DNA of 22,238 bases from a virus, in the IMG/VR virus record IMGVR_UViG_3300025131_000483, positions 1 through 22,238 of that record; one strand, written 5' to 3'. The notes beneath the pieces are model-generated. The model saw only the letters and a list, made by a program, of their open reading frames with translations. It had not been told where the DNA came from and made no database searches. Positions 6,423-16,071 of the stretch are shown piece after piece. Each line of letters opens with the position of its first letter. Within the stretch, counting starts at the first letter, position 1. A program made the translations under genes and the position numbers.

Positions 6423-7688
6423 CTAGTTTTTCTTATTTCTAATACGCAATAATTCACGTTGAACTTCGCGTGGATCTCCCTCTGGGCGTTCGTCTAAAAC
6501 TTCTACCTGTCTATTAATATAACTGAAAGAGCCGCGATAGTCAAATGGTTTATTAATTATTTTTTCAAATGAGGCCATCGCAATCACATACCCTTGAGAT
6601 TCTAAGAGATATAGACAATTATCAATGATTTGATTTTTTTTAGCTTCGGTAAATTGACTTTCTTCTTCGAAAAATCTAATTTCAAAATATTTCTTTAAAA
6701 AGTAAGGTCGTGAGTATTTTTCTCTCAATGCGGTTTCTGAAGTATAAGTTGTACTTTTTTCCGATGAGATTTTTGTTGTGTTATCTTTACAAATATTTGG
6801 TGTTATAACAAAGTTCTTTTTTGTAATATTATAAAGATTGAGCAAGTCTCCAATGAATCTTTCTTTAAAATATACATGACTTACTACATCATATGCCATC
6901 ATAAGAACTATTGTTGCTCCTTTCATGCCATATCTGGATGCATGTTCTTTCATAATTACTGAATCTAGATCAGCCATGAGCCTCCATGGGGCACTTCCAT
7001 CAATTACAAAGCCATATGAATTACATGTTTGAACATAAAAGTCCCAATTAGGGCTGTTTATAAATTTATCTATCTTTACTTGATCATTATTATAATCCAT
7101 ATCAGCTATCTCAATAACAAGTCCACTTGATAACATAGACGAATGCCGGCTTTTTATAAATCCTGTTTTTGTAAATGGAAATGTAAAGGCCCCTTTCTCT
7201 AAAAGTCGCATTAGAGCATTTATAAAATCGTCAAAATCAAAAATATCTATTTTTTCTTGTCGAATTTGATTTTTTAATGTTTGAGAAAGAAGAGATAAAT
7301 ATTCATTATATCTTAAATGTGGATCTTTATATGCTCTATAAACTTTTAAGTTTGAAAGAAACTGATCATGAGGATTAATACGCCCAATTTCTACGCACTT
7401 ATCAAATTGCATTGCCATCCTTTCAAAAATATCTACCACAAAAGCTAAAGCACGAGGCGGCCGAGACCGGTCGATTGCATTTTTTCCTAAAAAAGTTTTC
7501 ATATATTCATTTTTAACAACAACAGGAACAAAAGTCTGGTTTACCTTGCCAAAGAGTCCAACTTCTCCAATATTATAATTAAGTAAATTTGTTGCTGGTA
7601 GCGCGGATGTTGTACTAACATATTCCGCCTTTTTATAAAAAAGCTCTTTTATAGAATTTTCTACGCCGTCTGAATATTTCTTAGCCAT
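6423..7688 (-). CDS. Unknown protein, possibly virion structural
   Basis: I do not firmly recognise this protein of 421 residues. It starts MAKKYSDGVENSIKELFYKK, is rich in Lys, Phe, Tyr and Ile, and has no signal peptide or transmembrane segment. Segments that look conserved are FINSPNWDFYVQTCNSYGF and DGSAPWRLMADLDS (about residues 217-250), which recall large structural proteins of T4-type marine phages; that resemblance is from memory only. AAAGG lies 9 bases before the ATG at 7688. A TTG at 7694 in the same frame would add two residues but sits too close to the Shine-Dalgarno. It follows the 1286-residue tail protein after a short gap, and its stop abuts the polymerase start (TAG then ATG). 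It could therefore be the last structural gene or the first gene of the replication block. Its DNA is more AT-rich than the tail genes. Confidence 0.7.
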   Translation of the reverse strand: MAKKYSDGVENSIKELFYKKAEYVSTTSALPATNLLNYNIGEVGLFGKVNQTFVPVVVKNEYMKTFLGKNAIDRSRPPRALAFVVDIFERMAMQFDKCVEIGRINPHDQFLSNLKVYRAYKDPHLRYNEYLSLLSQTLKNQIRQEKIDIFDFDDFINALMRLLEKGAFTFPFTKTGFIKSRHSSMLSSGLVIEIADMDYNNDQVKIDKFINSPNWDFYVQTCNSYGFVIDGSAPWRLMADLDSVIMKEHASRYGMKGATIVLMMAYDVVSHVYFKERFIGDLLNLYNITKKNFVITPNICKDNTTKISSEKSTTYTSETALREKYSRPYFLKKYFEIRFFEEESQFTEAKKNQIIDNCLYLLESQGYVIAMASFEKIINKPFDYRGSFSYINRQVEVLDERPEGDPREVQRELLRIRNKKN

Positions 7689-7703
7689 TATCAAATACCT
7701 TTA

Positions 7704-10700
7704 TTATAAAGAGTCGCCTGGATTAAGTGGATCATCTTCTGTTACAGGCACAGCGCTGCAGCGTGTAGGTATGGTAGTGTTGCCACTATTATTTTGAACA
7801 TCAGCTTGTTCTTCGGCGCTAACTTCCATTGAATTAACCCATTTGGCATATATTGTTGAGTTTGCAGTGCCGGCACCAAAATTGTGTTCCGACTTAACAA
7901 TCATATAATAGCCACCTAACCCATATTGTGTCAAATTAAATTTATCATCATTGTCTAAATTTGTATTTGGTGCAAACCCGCGGGGATCTACGAAAAGATA
8001 AGTTCCCGGGTAAGTTTTTACATCCGCAAAAGAATCAATCTGAACGTCATATACAACGCGCAATTGTTTAAGTCCATCATAACCATCTTGTTCAAACCTT
8101 ACTTCTGCTAAACCCCTGGAATCTGTTTTTGTGAGCTTAATGGTTTTAATCAGGCCCCGATCTCTTCCTAACATATAATGAAAAATACCCTTTGCTTCGT
8201 CCTCTTCTTTATTACCCTTCATTAACTCTCGTGGCGCTGTGCGACCGGCGAAATAAACAAAATAATTCATTTCTTGGCTAGCAGGCAATGAGGCAATTGG
8301 ATTGGCGCTAAACTCACGAAACCCGTCACTACCTTCTGGGCCTGGGCCAGAGGTATTTAAAATTGGGGCGCCTGATTGTTTTAACTCTGACATAACCCCC
8401 CTAAATTTATTTTTAGCCTTTAAAAGCTGTGTTATTTCGTCATTCTCCCCGCCTGCAGGGTATGATGTTATGACTGATTGATTAACTCTAACCTTTTGCT
8501 TGATATTCCAGTCAAAACATGTTTCATTATTTAAAAAATCTCGAACAAGCTTATTAAACAGATCATTTAAGAATGTAGTTAAAGTGTATGTGGTTTGATC
8601 TTTTTTAAACATTTGAGCAGTAAGCCACTCAATAAAATATCTAACAGATATGGGAATATCTCCAAAATTAACAAACTTGCTGGTACCTCCCAAAGCATCA
8701 TCTCCGCGCTTCCCTTGATTTACAAACTCAACTGGGCCCAATAAGATTCTTAATCTTTTAAAATTTTGTTTCGCTCTTTCTATTTTATCAACCTCAGAGG
8801 TTTTTTGGCACTCGGTAACATCGTCATATACTTTTAGCGATTCACTTAAAATAGTTGGTAGTTCGTCAATTTCGGCGCCCATTAATTCAAGTATGGTATC
8901 TAACAAATCACTTACGTAAAAATAAGATAAAGCATAGTTTGTGGGGCTGTCTGCTTGCAATGATGCTTGGAAAACTTTTTGGGCTGAGGCCTCGTCACCT
9001 TCTGCATTAAAGTTATATGAGCTAAAGGCTTCTTCCATTTCTTCCGTAACGGCATCAGAGTTTTCAGAATCAGTATTTATGCCTAGTTCACGACCTGGAT
9101 CCCATGGATGAAATGGGCCTAAAGAATTAAACATTTGTACTTCTTGAAACGGTAAATTAATGTGATATAATTTGGAATTCTTTCTGAGTGCACTTATCGG
9201 TTTTTGAAGAGCGGTTTGTTTCTCTAGATTGGCCTCTTTGACCAGAGTCTCTCGCATTGAATCTACTACGCCTTCTGCATCTCCACAATTTCTGCTATAA
9301 TATCGTAGTCTTAAATTGCGTATAATTTGCTTGGCAGTAATGTTTGATGGGGCACCTCCAGCAGAAGCCTGTTCATTTGCATTTTCTTCTGATTCTTCCG
9401 CAGGTGGAGAGCCCATCGTGGCGCCGGCAAAAATATTAAATATTGGTGTATCATAATAATCTTCTATGAAAGCAAAATATTTAATTGTAAACGTAACGCG
9501 TCCCATTTCATCGAAATCAAAATCATGAATAGTTGGTGTTAGGTTCAATGTCACATAAGAATTATAAATTCCATCTAATAAGGTATTTCGGCTAGGCTCA
9601 CTATCCGTTGCTGGCTTTAAATAGCTCATATCATCCCATGGGCCGCGGCCATTAGGAGAGGCCCAACCAATCACTGCTTTTAAGCGAAAGTTTAATTTAT
9701 CAAGATTGGCCTCTCTAAGGATATTTCCCCTTGCTTCAGGATCCTGTGCACAGCTATTATTGCTTTGTGTGGGCTGTTTTGTTTTGAGGGCAAGATCAAC
9801 ATAACTAATTGGGTTCTGGCCAGGGATTGTTCTTTCTTCTAAAAGTTCGTCCATGGAGTTAGCAAAAATCTTTAAAGTTGCTTTGATACTCTTTTTAACC
9901 GAAAATGGATTGCTGCCATCGTAAGTAAAATCAAAGTTTTTAATACCCACCCCTACGCCTCTTTGTCGAGTATTTCGAAGAGATTCTTCAATATTTTTTG
10001 TATGAGAGTCAAAAACAAATTCGGTTTCAAAGGGTTCGTTGTCCTCGTCATACTCTACTTTATAAAGCCGTATCATTGGTTGTAAATGGCTTAATACGTC
10101 GCTCTTCATATTAAAAAATACTTTACTGGCGCTACTTTGAACTAGTCGGTTCAAAAAACCATAGGGGTCGCCATCTAACAATAGTGAAGCATTTTTTTCA
10201 GGTGTTGGGAGCGCTTTGTTTAGCCCGAGAGCATTAGAAAATGCCGTTACATTTTGATCGCGAGCTTTTTTATAAGCACTAATCTCTCCAATATAAGAAA
10301 GAAGAAAACATTGCTCGTTAAATATTCCCTTTTGTCTGTCCATGGACATCATAGCGCCCAAGTCCTTGCCGGCTTCAATAAGTTCTGCTATGGGGCCTAA
10401 TCCGATGCCCGTAGCTTCTGGGGTGAAAAACCGGCCTATGCGCTTAAGGAAATCATTTAGGTCACCAAGTTCAATCATGGCGTTTGCAAAATCCAGGTAG
10501 GCTCCTACAAACTCAGTTGCTGGGCCATGAAAACATGCCCATCCATTAGCGAGGCCTCTAAGGGCGGCATTGCCGCGATTACCAAGCTCACCGACGCGAT
10601 TTCCCAAATCAGTTCCTTGTAGGCGCGCCCAAGCATCTCCATAGGTTCCATTCTGAAATCTTCTGGAGCCCAATTGAGCCTTGGCGGCATCGGTGGTCAG

Positions 10701-11564
10701 GGCATCTTCCTCCCCATCACCTATTGTGCGAGACCATAATTCACTATCAAAATCTCCTTCTGAATTATAAAACGAAAGCTTTACTTTGCCAGTCCAGGCG
10801 CTCCCGGCGGTGGTTCGGCCGGCCATTTGTTGTGTAAAGGCGCGCAAATAATGTGGTGCGACTGCAGCTAACTTGCCGGCTTGCTGGCGAGCCTGTTCAT
10901 TTGCTGCGGCGTCTTCTTCCGCTGAGCCACTGTTAGTTAAGCCCGCCATAATGGAATCTGTAATTACATACCCCATCCACCCGCGTGTATCTCCAAAAAA
11001 GGTGACGGGGCCGGGGCCCATGGACCCCTTTAGCCCTCCTGCCGTGGAGGCTATAGCCTGGGTCTCCAGGTCACCTATACTGCCCGCGCGAACGGCCTCC
11101 CAACCACCGAAAATGACGTCGCTGCGAAAATTATGTTCAAATGTATGCCGCGTTGGTGTAGTGAAGCCAGCGTTGATTGATCCGGCTTCTATAGCGGCCT
11201 CCATGGGATCACCAAAGCCACGCATATGATCATACATTACAGCAAGATTAGCCATGTCAACGCTTGTGTCTATTACGCTGTCTCTTGCGGAATTTAAATA
11301 ATCTTGATCTCCAGTCGCAGACGCAGATTCCCAAATTTCTTCCAAACCCCGAGAGACGCGAACTAGTTCTCGCTGGGACTCCTGAATGGCCGGAAAACAT
11401 TCTTTAACTATTGCTGTTTGAAAAGCAGCTGCTTTTTGAGCATAAGCTTGAAGTGAGCTTCTTGCTGTGGCGGCTTGGGCAGGGGTTATGCTTCCGTCAG
11501 CAAGACCCTCTTTTATAATTCGTTCAATTGAATCTGCATTGGTGCCCGTTTCTTCTGCTGACAT
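7704..11564 (-). CDS. Giant tail/baseplate protein, hub-like C-terminus
   Basis: A 1286-residue protein, the longest in the window. The N-terminal 120 residues are helical and Ala/Gln/Glu-rich (AQAATARSSLQAYAQKAAAF). The middle holds many beta-rich stretches such as FKLRLKAVIGW-like and GRVTFTIKYFAFIEDYYDTPIF segments. Near the C-terminus GLGGYYMIVKSEHNFGAGT (about 1213-1233) followed by TIYAKWVNSMEV resembles the closing strand pattern of baseplate hub proteins (gp27/gpD-like). The last 40 residues are polar and low in complexity. The start overlaps the stop of the LysM/wedge gene as TAATG, and GAGGG lies upstream. Position between baseplate proteins makes a hub, wedge or large tail structural role likely. 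No lysozyme or protease motif is evident. The exact T4 equivalent is unknown to me. Confidence 0.7.
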   Translation of the reverse strand: MSAEETGTNADSIERIIKEGLADGSITPAQAATARSSLQAYAQKAAAFQTAIVKECFPAIQESQRELVRVSRGLEEIWESASATGDQDYLNSARDSVIDTSVDMANLAVMYDHMRGFGDPMEAAIEAGSINAGFTTPTRHTFEHNFRSDVIFGGWEAVRAGSIGDLETQAIASTAGGLKGSMGPGPVTFFGDTRGWMGYVITDSIMAGLTNSGSAEEDAAANEQARQQAGKLAAVAPHYLRAFTQQMAGRTTAGSAWTGKVKLSFYNSEGDFDSELWSRTIGDGEEDALTTDAAKAQLGSRRFQNGTYGDAWARLQGTDLGNRVGELGNRGNAALRGLANGWACFHGPATEFVGAYLDFANAMIELGDLNDFLKRIGRFFTPEATGIGLGPIAELIEAGKDLGAMMSMDRQKGIFNEQCFLLSYIGEISAYKKARDQNVTAFSNALGLNKALPTPEKNASLLLDGDPYGFLNRLVQSSASKVFFNMKSDVLSHLQPMIRLYKVEYDEDNEPFETEFVFDSHTKNIEESLRNTRQRGVGVGIKNFDFTYDGSNPFSVKKSIKATLKIFANSMDELLEERTIPGQNPISYVDLALKTKQPTQSNNSCAQDPEARGNILREANLDKLNFRLKAVIGWASPNGRGPWDDMSYLKPATDSEPSRNTLLDGIYNSYVTLNLTPTIHDFDFDEMGRVTFTIKYFAFIEDYYDTPIFNIFAGATMGSPPAEESEENANEQASAGGAPSNITAKQIIRNLRLRYYSRNCGDAEGVVDSMRETLVKEANLEKQTALQKPISALRKNSKLYHINLPFQEVQMFNSLGPFHPWDPGRELGINTDSENSDAVTEEMEEAFSSYNFNAEGDEASAQKVFQASLQADSPTNYALSYFYVSDLLDTILELMGAEIDELPTILSESLKVYDDVTECQKTSEVDKIERAKQNFKRLRILLGPVEFVNQGKRGDDALGGTSKFVNFGDIPISVRYFIEWLTAQMFKKDQTTYTLTTFLNDLFNKLVRDFLNNETCFDWNIKQKVRVNQSVITSYPAGGENDEITQLLKAKNKFRGVMSELKQSGAPILNTSGPGPEGSDGFREFSANPIASLPASQEMNYFVYFAGRTAPRELMKGNKEEDEAKGIFHYMLGRDRGLIKTIKLTKTDSRGLAEVRFEQDGYDGLKQLRVVYDVQIDSFADVKTYPGTYLFVDPRGFAPNTNLDNDDKFNLTQYGLGGYYMIVKSEHNFGAGTANSTIYAKWVNSMEVSAEEQADVQNNSGNTTIPTRCSAVPVTEDDPLNPGDSL

Positions 11565-11905
11565 TAATACACCCTCATTACCTTAAGCGCTTCTTCCAAG
11601 TTTAAAGGAATGGATATAACATCTCCAGGCCGGATGTCGGCTTCTGTCATATATCCATTATAAAGCCCGATTATCCACCAATAGCGCGTGTCTTTATAGT
11701 ATTGATCAGATAGCTTATAAAACCGATCTCCAAGTTTCCAAATATGGTTTGTTGTGCTCAAAGCAGCTCTTTCGGCAACTGAGGGAATGTAGATATAGGG
11801 CGTTTCATACTGCCGAATATTTTTAACTCCGCGGGCTTTGCGTAAAAACTCATATGCGCTACTATTATTATTAATAATTCTATATTTTCCGTATCTTGAA
11901 GCCAT
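11564..11905 (-). CDS. LysM-domain baseplate wedge protein (gp53-like)
   Basis: A 113-residue protein whose second half reads HIWKLGDRFYKLSDQYYKDTRYWWIIGLYNG and then IRPGDVISIPL (about 54-100). This is the LysM-like fold used in phage baseplates by T4 gp53 and by the gpX/LysM tail proteins: a beta-alpha-alpha-beta unit with the 'YW.I..yN' and 'pGd.i.iP' signatures. The N-terminal part (YGKYRIINNNSSAYEFLRKARG) is a basic, Asn-rich arm. The expected role is joining inner baseplate or wedge parts to the tail tube rather than peptidoglycan cleavage. GGAGG lies 8 bases before the ATG. Its stop overlaps the start of the next gene. T4 gp53 is about 196 residues, so this is a small version. Confidence 0.7.
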   Translation of the reverse strand: MASRYGKYRIINNNSSAYEFLRKARGVKNIRQYETPYIYIPSVAERAALSTTNHIWKLGDRFYKLSDQYYKDTRYWWIIGLYNGYMTEADIRPGDVISIPLNLEEALKVMRVY

Positions 11906-11908
11906 AGT

Positions 11909-13198
11909 TTAATCCTCCAGATCTACGAGATCATCGCCGTCTTCTTGGCGCCTCTCTCGAATTGCTCGATAAAGATCGTCCACACCAAGATGACTTAAGG
12001 GGCCTTCAGCACCCAGGGTATACCTGACCCCTGTCTTGATGCCTTTCCAGATATTGCCGCGGCGCTCCTGGCGTTGTCGGATCCTTCTATCGCGAGCATG
12101 CTCGGCGGGTGCCGTGATGGTGGTGCCTACCTGGGACAAGTCATTAGCAAGCGCCATTTCGGTGGCCGCGGTTTCCTCGTCTGTAGCGCTGGAGTCGTTG
12201 TCAAGTGGAGTCTGTTCTTCGAGCACGGGATCGCCTCCTGTTCCTGTCGGCGCGCCGGGGTTTTTGTTTTCTTCTTCCTCGCGCGTGCGCTGGCGGGCAC
12301 TGGCTAGCGCCCACTTTTCTTCTGTCGCGAGAGGAAACGAACCATTGCTCCTTGTCGCGGCATGCGGACTCCGACTGCTCTCATAATCAACCCCGTAAGG
12401 AAATGCTTCATTAGAAAAGTTGCCCTCATTATCCCAACCTAATGGATGCTCATGGATAACAGAAAAATCAAAGTTAATTTCAATTAATTTTGGCAAAATG
12501 GATCCGCCGACGAGAAGTTCGGAGGATCCGGCGCCGGTGGAATCTCCCCTTTCAATTACGCCAGCATCAGTCTCTAAATTATGATTAATTGTTAAACTCT
12601 TCAAAACACCCAATACGCCGGCGTGTGTGCCTCGTCCAGTGCCCATGGATTCCGTAAAACCTTCGCCGGGTTCCAGCACAGGGTATCCATCTTTGCGCAT
12701 TTCTTCGGTGGGCGACCAACGGGTCTGATCTCTTACTAAATTCATAACACCAAGCCTAAGAATTGGAGATTGCGCAATGGTGGTAGCAGATCCTACATCA
12801 TAATAATTTGGATATAAAAACTGCGTCAAAGCTTGAACTTTTGCTAAATTTTCAAAAGCTTCGCTTGATGTTGCTGCTGGTATCTTTAAATTCATTGTAA
12901 TGCTGCGAGTTGTATTTTTAAACTGGTAAATCGGATCCATTCGACCATATACGGTTTCTTCACTCCAGTCAGGCGAAAAGGTTTCGTTATATGCCACTAT
13001 GAAAGCTTTAAAGAATAGTTGCCTACCAGTAGGAACATGTGTGAAGTCTACAACATACCCCAAGTTTGCCAGGGCATCTGACCCGTCAACATAGGCCCGG
13101 TTGCGGTGGCCTTTGCGGAGGGCTGCGCCTTCTAAGCCTAATTTGCCGGCATTAAAAAATGTACTTTCAATCTTCTTTTTATCACGTTTTCTACTCAT
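11909..13198 (-). CDS. Baseplate/tail-tube-associated structural protein
   Basis: A 429-residue protein. Its N-terminal 30 residues are basic (MSRKRDKKKIES). The central part (about 60-200) contains FKAFIVAYNETFSPDWSEE, VYGRMDPIYQFKNTTRSI and QALTQFLYPNYYDV. This pattern, a strand pair followed by 'GRmDPiy.y..t.R.i...f.i' and 'L..f.YP.Y', is familiar from baseplate tube-cap or tube-initiator proteins in myoviruses. After about residue 265 the protein becomes low in complexity: Glu-, Thr- and Gly-rich, then an Arg/Gln/Glu helix (RDRRIRQRQERRG) and an acidic end (DDLVDLED). Lying directly downstream of the tape measure gene, it corresponds in position to T4 gp48/gp54. AAGGA precedes the ATG at 13198. 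The function as a tube cap is inferred; the structural role is more secure. Confidence 0.65.
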   Translation of the reverse strand: MSRKRDKKKIESTFFNAGKLGLEGAALRKGHRNRAYVDGSDALANLGYVVDFTHVPTGRQLFFKAFIVAYNETFSPDWSEETVYGRMDPIYQFKNTTRSITMNLKIPAATSSEAFENLAKVQALTQFLYPNYYDVGSATTIAQSPILRLGVMNLVRDQTRWSPTEEMRKDGYPVLEPGEGFTESMGTGRGTHAGVLGVLKSLTINHNLETDAGVIERGDSTGAGSSELLVGGSILPKLIEINFDFSVIHEHPLGWDNEGNFSNEAFPYGVDYESSRSPHAATRSNGSFPLATEEKWALASARQRTREEEENKNPGAPTGTGGDPVLEEQTPLDNDSSATDEETAATEMALANDLSQVGTTITAPAEHARDRRIRQRQERRGNIWKGIKTGVRYTLGAEGPLSHLGVDDLYRAIRERRQEDGDDLVDLED

Positions 13199-13206
13199 TT
13201 ATATTA

Positions 13207-16029
13207 TTATCCTTCCTTGTGGTATTCGCCCATTACCTTCTCCACTTTCTTCTTGAAAATGTCTCCATCTATTTCTACTACAATTTGAATGGGCTCTGTT
13301 CGCGCGCCGCCGCCTCCTGTGTTGCCGCCTCCTGTGTTGCCGCCTCCTGTGTTGCCGCCGAAAGCGGATCCGATTGCGGCTGTGCCGGCTCCTATTGCGG
13401 CAGCACCCCCGCCAAATGCCGCTACCATTGGTGCTAAAGCTACTGCTGCTATGGCTGCTTCACCAAGTGCTGCTGTTACTAGTGTAGTTTTCAATAAGGG
13501 AAGCTCATTGATGGATGTCGATATGGTGCTAAATGATTGTGCCGGGGCATTCCACTGTGGTTCGGTTAAGCTTCCCATTGCTGCGACTAGTACTTCCATG
13601 GGGGTGACCACGCCGGCAACGGACTCGCCAAGACGATCAAATGCTTCGGCCATTCCTTCCACCGCTTTTATATTCTTGACATCAGCAACTGCCGCAGTAA
13701 TGCCCTTAAGACCGGTTGCTGAATCTTTTAGGCCTTCTCCTTGAAGCAGAGCCATCGATTCCATAATTGTGGCAAGAGAGGCTAGTTTTTTTCCACTAAC
13801 AAACGCAAGAGAAATTCCGAAAGCTACCATCGATGCGGCAAAGAGTCCCATGCCTATGGCTCCTGCTATTATGAACCCAACACCCGCGCCCATGGAGACA
13901 AAAAATTTGCCTAATGCCACTAATTTAGGTATTTCTACGGCAGCAAACATCTTTGCAAATCCTGCGGCCATAAATCCGATGCCGGCAGCTAGTAACGCCA
14001 CCGAGGCAACCACAAGAGCAATTGGGCCCAGAACAGTAAACAATCCTGCTCCAAATACCATCATGGCCAAGCCGGCCGTAGTGAGTCCTGGTGAGACACC
14101 GGGAAGAATAGTTCCAAGGAGATATAGCGCTGCGCCGAAAGCAACTAGCTCAATAACTAATAAAGAAGGTGAAGCAATCATCATAACTAAAGCAAAAGCA
14201 GCAAGACCTGCGACCAATGGAAGTAGTGCTCTAGTGAAAAGCTTGGCGCCACCAGAGGCGACGGTGGAGGATGCCCCAAAAAAGGCTTGGGCGATTGCTG
14301 AACTTATGGTGGCGCCCTCCTGTATCAACAACTGCGCGGCGGTCCATTTTACTTTAAGACCGATGGCGGCCGTAACGACTGCATTCGTTGCCAGGACAGC
14401 ATTATAAGCAGCATATATCATAATTAAGCCTTTAATCAGCCAAGCATACTCCATAAGGCCCGCTATAAAGCCCTGAACCGTATGCATTAATTCAATTATT
14501 TTATCTGAATTTTTAGCAATCATTGCGTTCCATTGTTCTGAAATATTCATTACTTTTTGCTGGCGTTCGGCCAGTTCTATCTGCGATGCGGCGCTTGCTT
14601 GTGTTGCGTCGGTCATTAGATCGGTTCGACCACTCATCATCAAAGCCAAATCACCGACGTCAGAAAGACCCAAGGCTTCAGTATAAAACTGCTTCTGGTA
14701 ATAAGACATTGTATCGAAGGAAAGTCCCGCGTCTTCGATTGCGCCCCTAATAGTATCAAATCTGGATACTGGATCAGTGTCCATCATCATATCCATCGCA
14801 TTAACGAAGTTGCCGCCCAAAGCAGCATTAAGCTTTCCTGTCGCCGTCGCTGCGTCTTCAAAAGTATCAAACTTAGAGGCAATCTGAACTACCTTGCTCA
14901 TTTCCATGCCAGTAAGCTTTTGAATTCTCGCTAATTCTTTAAATGTTTTAGTTCCCTCGGTACCGAATTTTGCTAACTGAGTACCCATCGATGCATATTC
15001 TGCTGCCATTTGTTTTGGGGCAACGCCTAATTCGTTCGCGACTGAAACTAGTTCTCGGGAGGTTTGTTCGGCTTCTGTTATAGATTGTCCAAACAGCTTC
15101 ATGGAGTTTTGAACGCCCTTTGCTGTGTCGGACGCGGCTATACCAAGCTTCGATAATCGTGCGGTCGTATCCTGTAATGCCTTCCTTTGACCTTCAGAAG
15201 CCATGGTAAAATCAGTAACACTATTAATTAACTCTCCGGTACCCTCAGTAAGGTCTTTCATCGAAACGCCAGTAATGGCCAAGTCCTTGTGAAGCTCGCC
15301 TAATTGATCTGTATATTCTTGCGGCATCTGAAAAGTGCGCTCAAATTGTTTTTGCGCATCGAAAGCGGCTGTAGCTACACCTAATGTCTTAGTATACACG
15401 CTGGTGAGAATCGATAGGCCCTTGGCCTTAATTTTATTTATCGCTTCCTCGCCATCCTTTATTTGATCTTGAAGGTCGGCCTGATCCTCCAACGCCTTCG
15501 TTATTTTGTCAATTGCGGCCTGGACTTCTTTCTGCGTTTCGACCAGATCCTGTCCCTTCTCGTCTACTGTCTCTCCGGCGGCGAGTTGGTTATCTAGGGA
15601 CGTTAACTGGTCTTTAAGAACCCCGAGTTGCAGTTCCTGAATTTTCTTTTCCGACTCGGCAATTTCTTTCTTTAATTTGGCGGCGCGGCCACCTTGTTTG
15701 TAGCCGTCTAGAAGATTTTGTTCAGTTTCTAGCTCTTTTAACTTTTCAAAGTTAATACCCTTCGCAAGTTTTTGCTGTTCATCGAGAACCTGCTGGAGAG
15801 TCTTTTCCGCCTCGTAGATGCTTATTAGTCGGGTGTTCTGCTCATCAGAAAGGTCTATGTTCTCCTTGTGGCGCCGAGCAATTTCTTTGAGAACTTCAAG
15901 CTCTTCGCGCCTGACTTTTAAGCCCTCTTTGGACGCCTCAACAACGGCTTCAATATTAGCAACGTCGGTATCAGTTGGAGCGGGGGGAGCGGGGGGGACG
16001 CTAGGATCGTCGGAGTCGCCGTTGGCCAT
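13207..16029 (-). CDS. Tail tape measure protein
   Basis: Sets tail length and occupies the tube lumen. The 940 residues show the classic layout: about 20-195 is a charged coiled-coil region (Glu/Lys/Gln-rich, e.g. EVLKEIARRHKENIDLSDEQ); about 200-510 is alpha-helical and resembles other tape measure proteins (GVSMKDLTEGTGELINS, ELARIQKLTGMEMSKV); about 520-750 contains several long hydrophobic, Ala/Gly-rich segments that would be membrane-active on ejection. A GGNTG repeat linker at about 892-910 is followed by a conserved-looking end (PIQIVVEIDGDIFKKKVEKV). At roughly 0.15 nm per residue the tail would be near 140 nm, an estimate from the general rule. It lies right after the chaperone-like gene pair, as in most tailed phages. 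GAGG precedes the ATG. An intrinsic terminator separates it from the chaperone ORF. Confidence 0.9.
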   Translation of the reverse strand: MANGDSDDPSVPPAPPAPTDTDVANIEAVVEASKEGLKVRREELEVLKEIARRHKENIDLSDEQNTRLISIYEAEKTLQQVLDEQQKLAKGINFEKLKELETEQNLLDGYKQGGRAAKLKKEIAESEKKIQELQLGVLKDQLTSLDNQLAAGETVDEKGQDLVETQKEVQAAIDKITKALEDQADLQDQIKDGEEAINKIKAKGLSILTSVYTKTLGVATAAFDAQKQFERTFQMPQEYTDQLGELHKDLAITGVSMKDLTEGTGELINSVTDFTMASEGQRKALQDTTARLSKLGIAASDTAKGVQNSMKLFGQSITEAEQTSRELVSVANELGVAPKQMAAEYASMGTQLAKFGTEGTKTFKELARIQKLTGMEMSKVVQIASKFDTFEDAATATGKLNAALGGNFVNAMDMMMDTDPVSRFDTIRGAIEDAGLSFDTMSYYQKQFYTEALGLSDVGDLALMMSGRTDLMTDATQASAASQIELAERQQKVMNISEQWNAMIAKNSDKIIELMHTVQGFIAGLMEYAWLIKGLIMIYAAYNAVLATNAVVTAAIGLKVKWTAAQLLIQEGATISSAIAQAFFGASSTVASGGAKLFTRALLPLVAGLAAFALVMMIASPSLLVIELVAFGAALYLLGTILPGVSPGLTTAGLAMMVFGAGLFTVLGPIALVVASVALLAAGIGFMAAGFAKMFAAVEIPKLVALGKFFVSMGAGVGFIIAGAIGMGLFAASMVAFGISLAFVSGKKLASLATIMESMALLQGEGLKDSATGLKGITAAVADVKNIKAVEGMAEAFDRLGESVAGVVTPMEVLVAAMGSLTEPQWNAPAQSFSTISTSINELPLLKTTLVTAALGEAAIAAVALAPMVAAFGGGAAAIGAGTAAIGSAFGGNTGGGNTGGGNTGGGGARTEPIQIVVEIDGDIFKKKVEKVMGEYHKEG
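13311..13355. repeat. Three tandem 15-bp repeats in tape measure gene
   Basis: CGCCTCCTGTGTTGC occurs three times without a mismatch. On the coding strand it gives the GGNTG-type linker near the C-terminus of the tape measure protein. Being in frame and a multiple of three, it can expand or contract without breaking the gene. Confidence 0.9.
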
Positions 16030-16071
16030 AAGTTTGCCTCACATTAATGGGTGTACAGATAATTAGTTTAC

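Noticed and set aside
10873-11229. Plus-strand open frame opposite the 1286-residue gene
   Set aside because: Shadow of a real coding frame, without ribosome binding site or recognisable protein features.
13289-14407. Long plus-strand open frames, Pro/Ala-rich, opposite the tape measure gene
   Set aside because: Their composition is what the complement of Gly/Ala-rich tape measure codons gives, they lack ribosome sites, and every supported gene is on the other strand.
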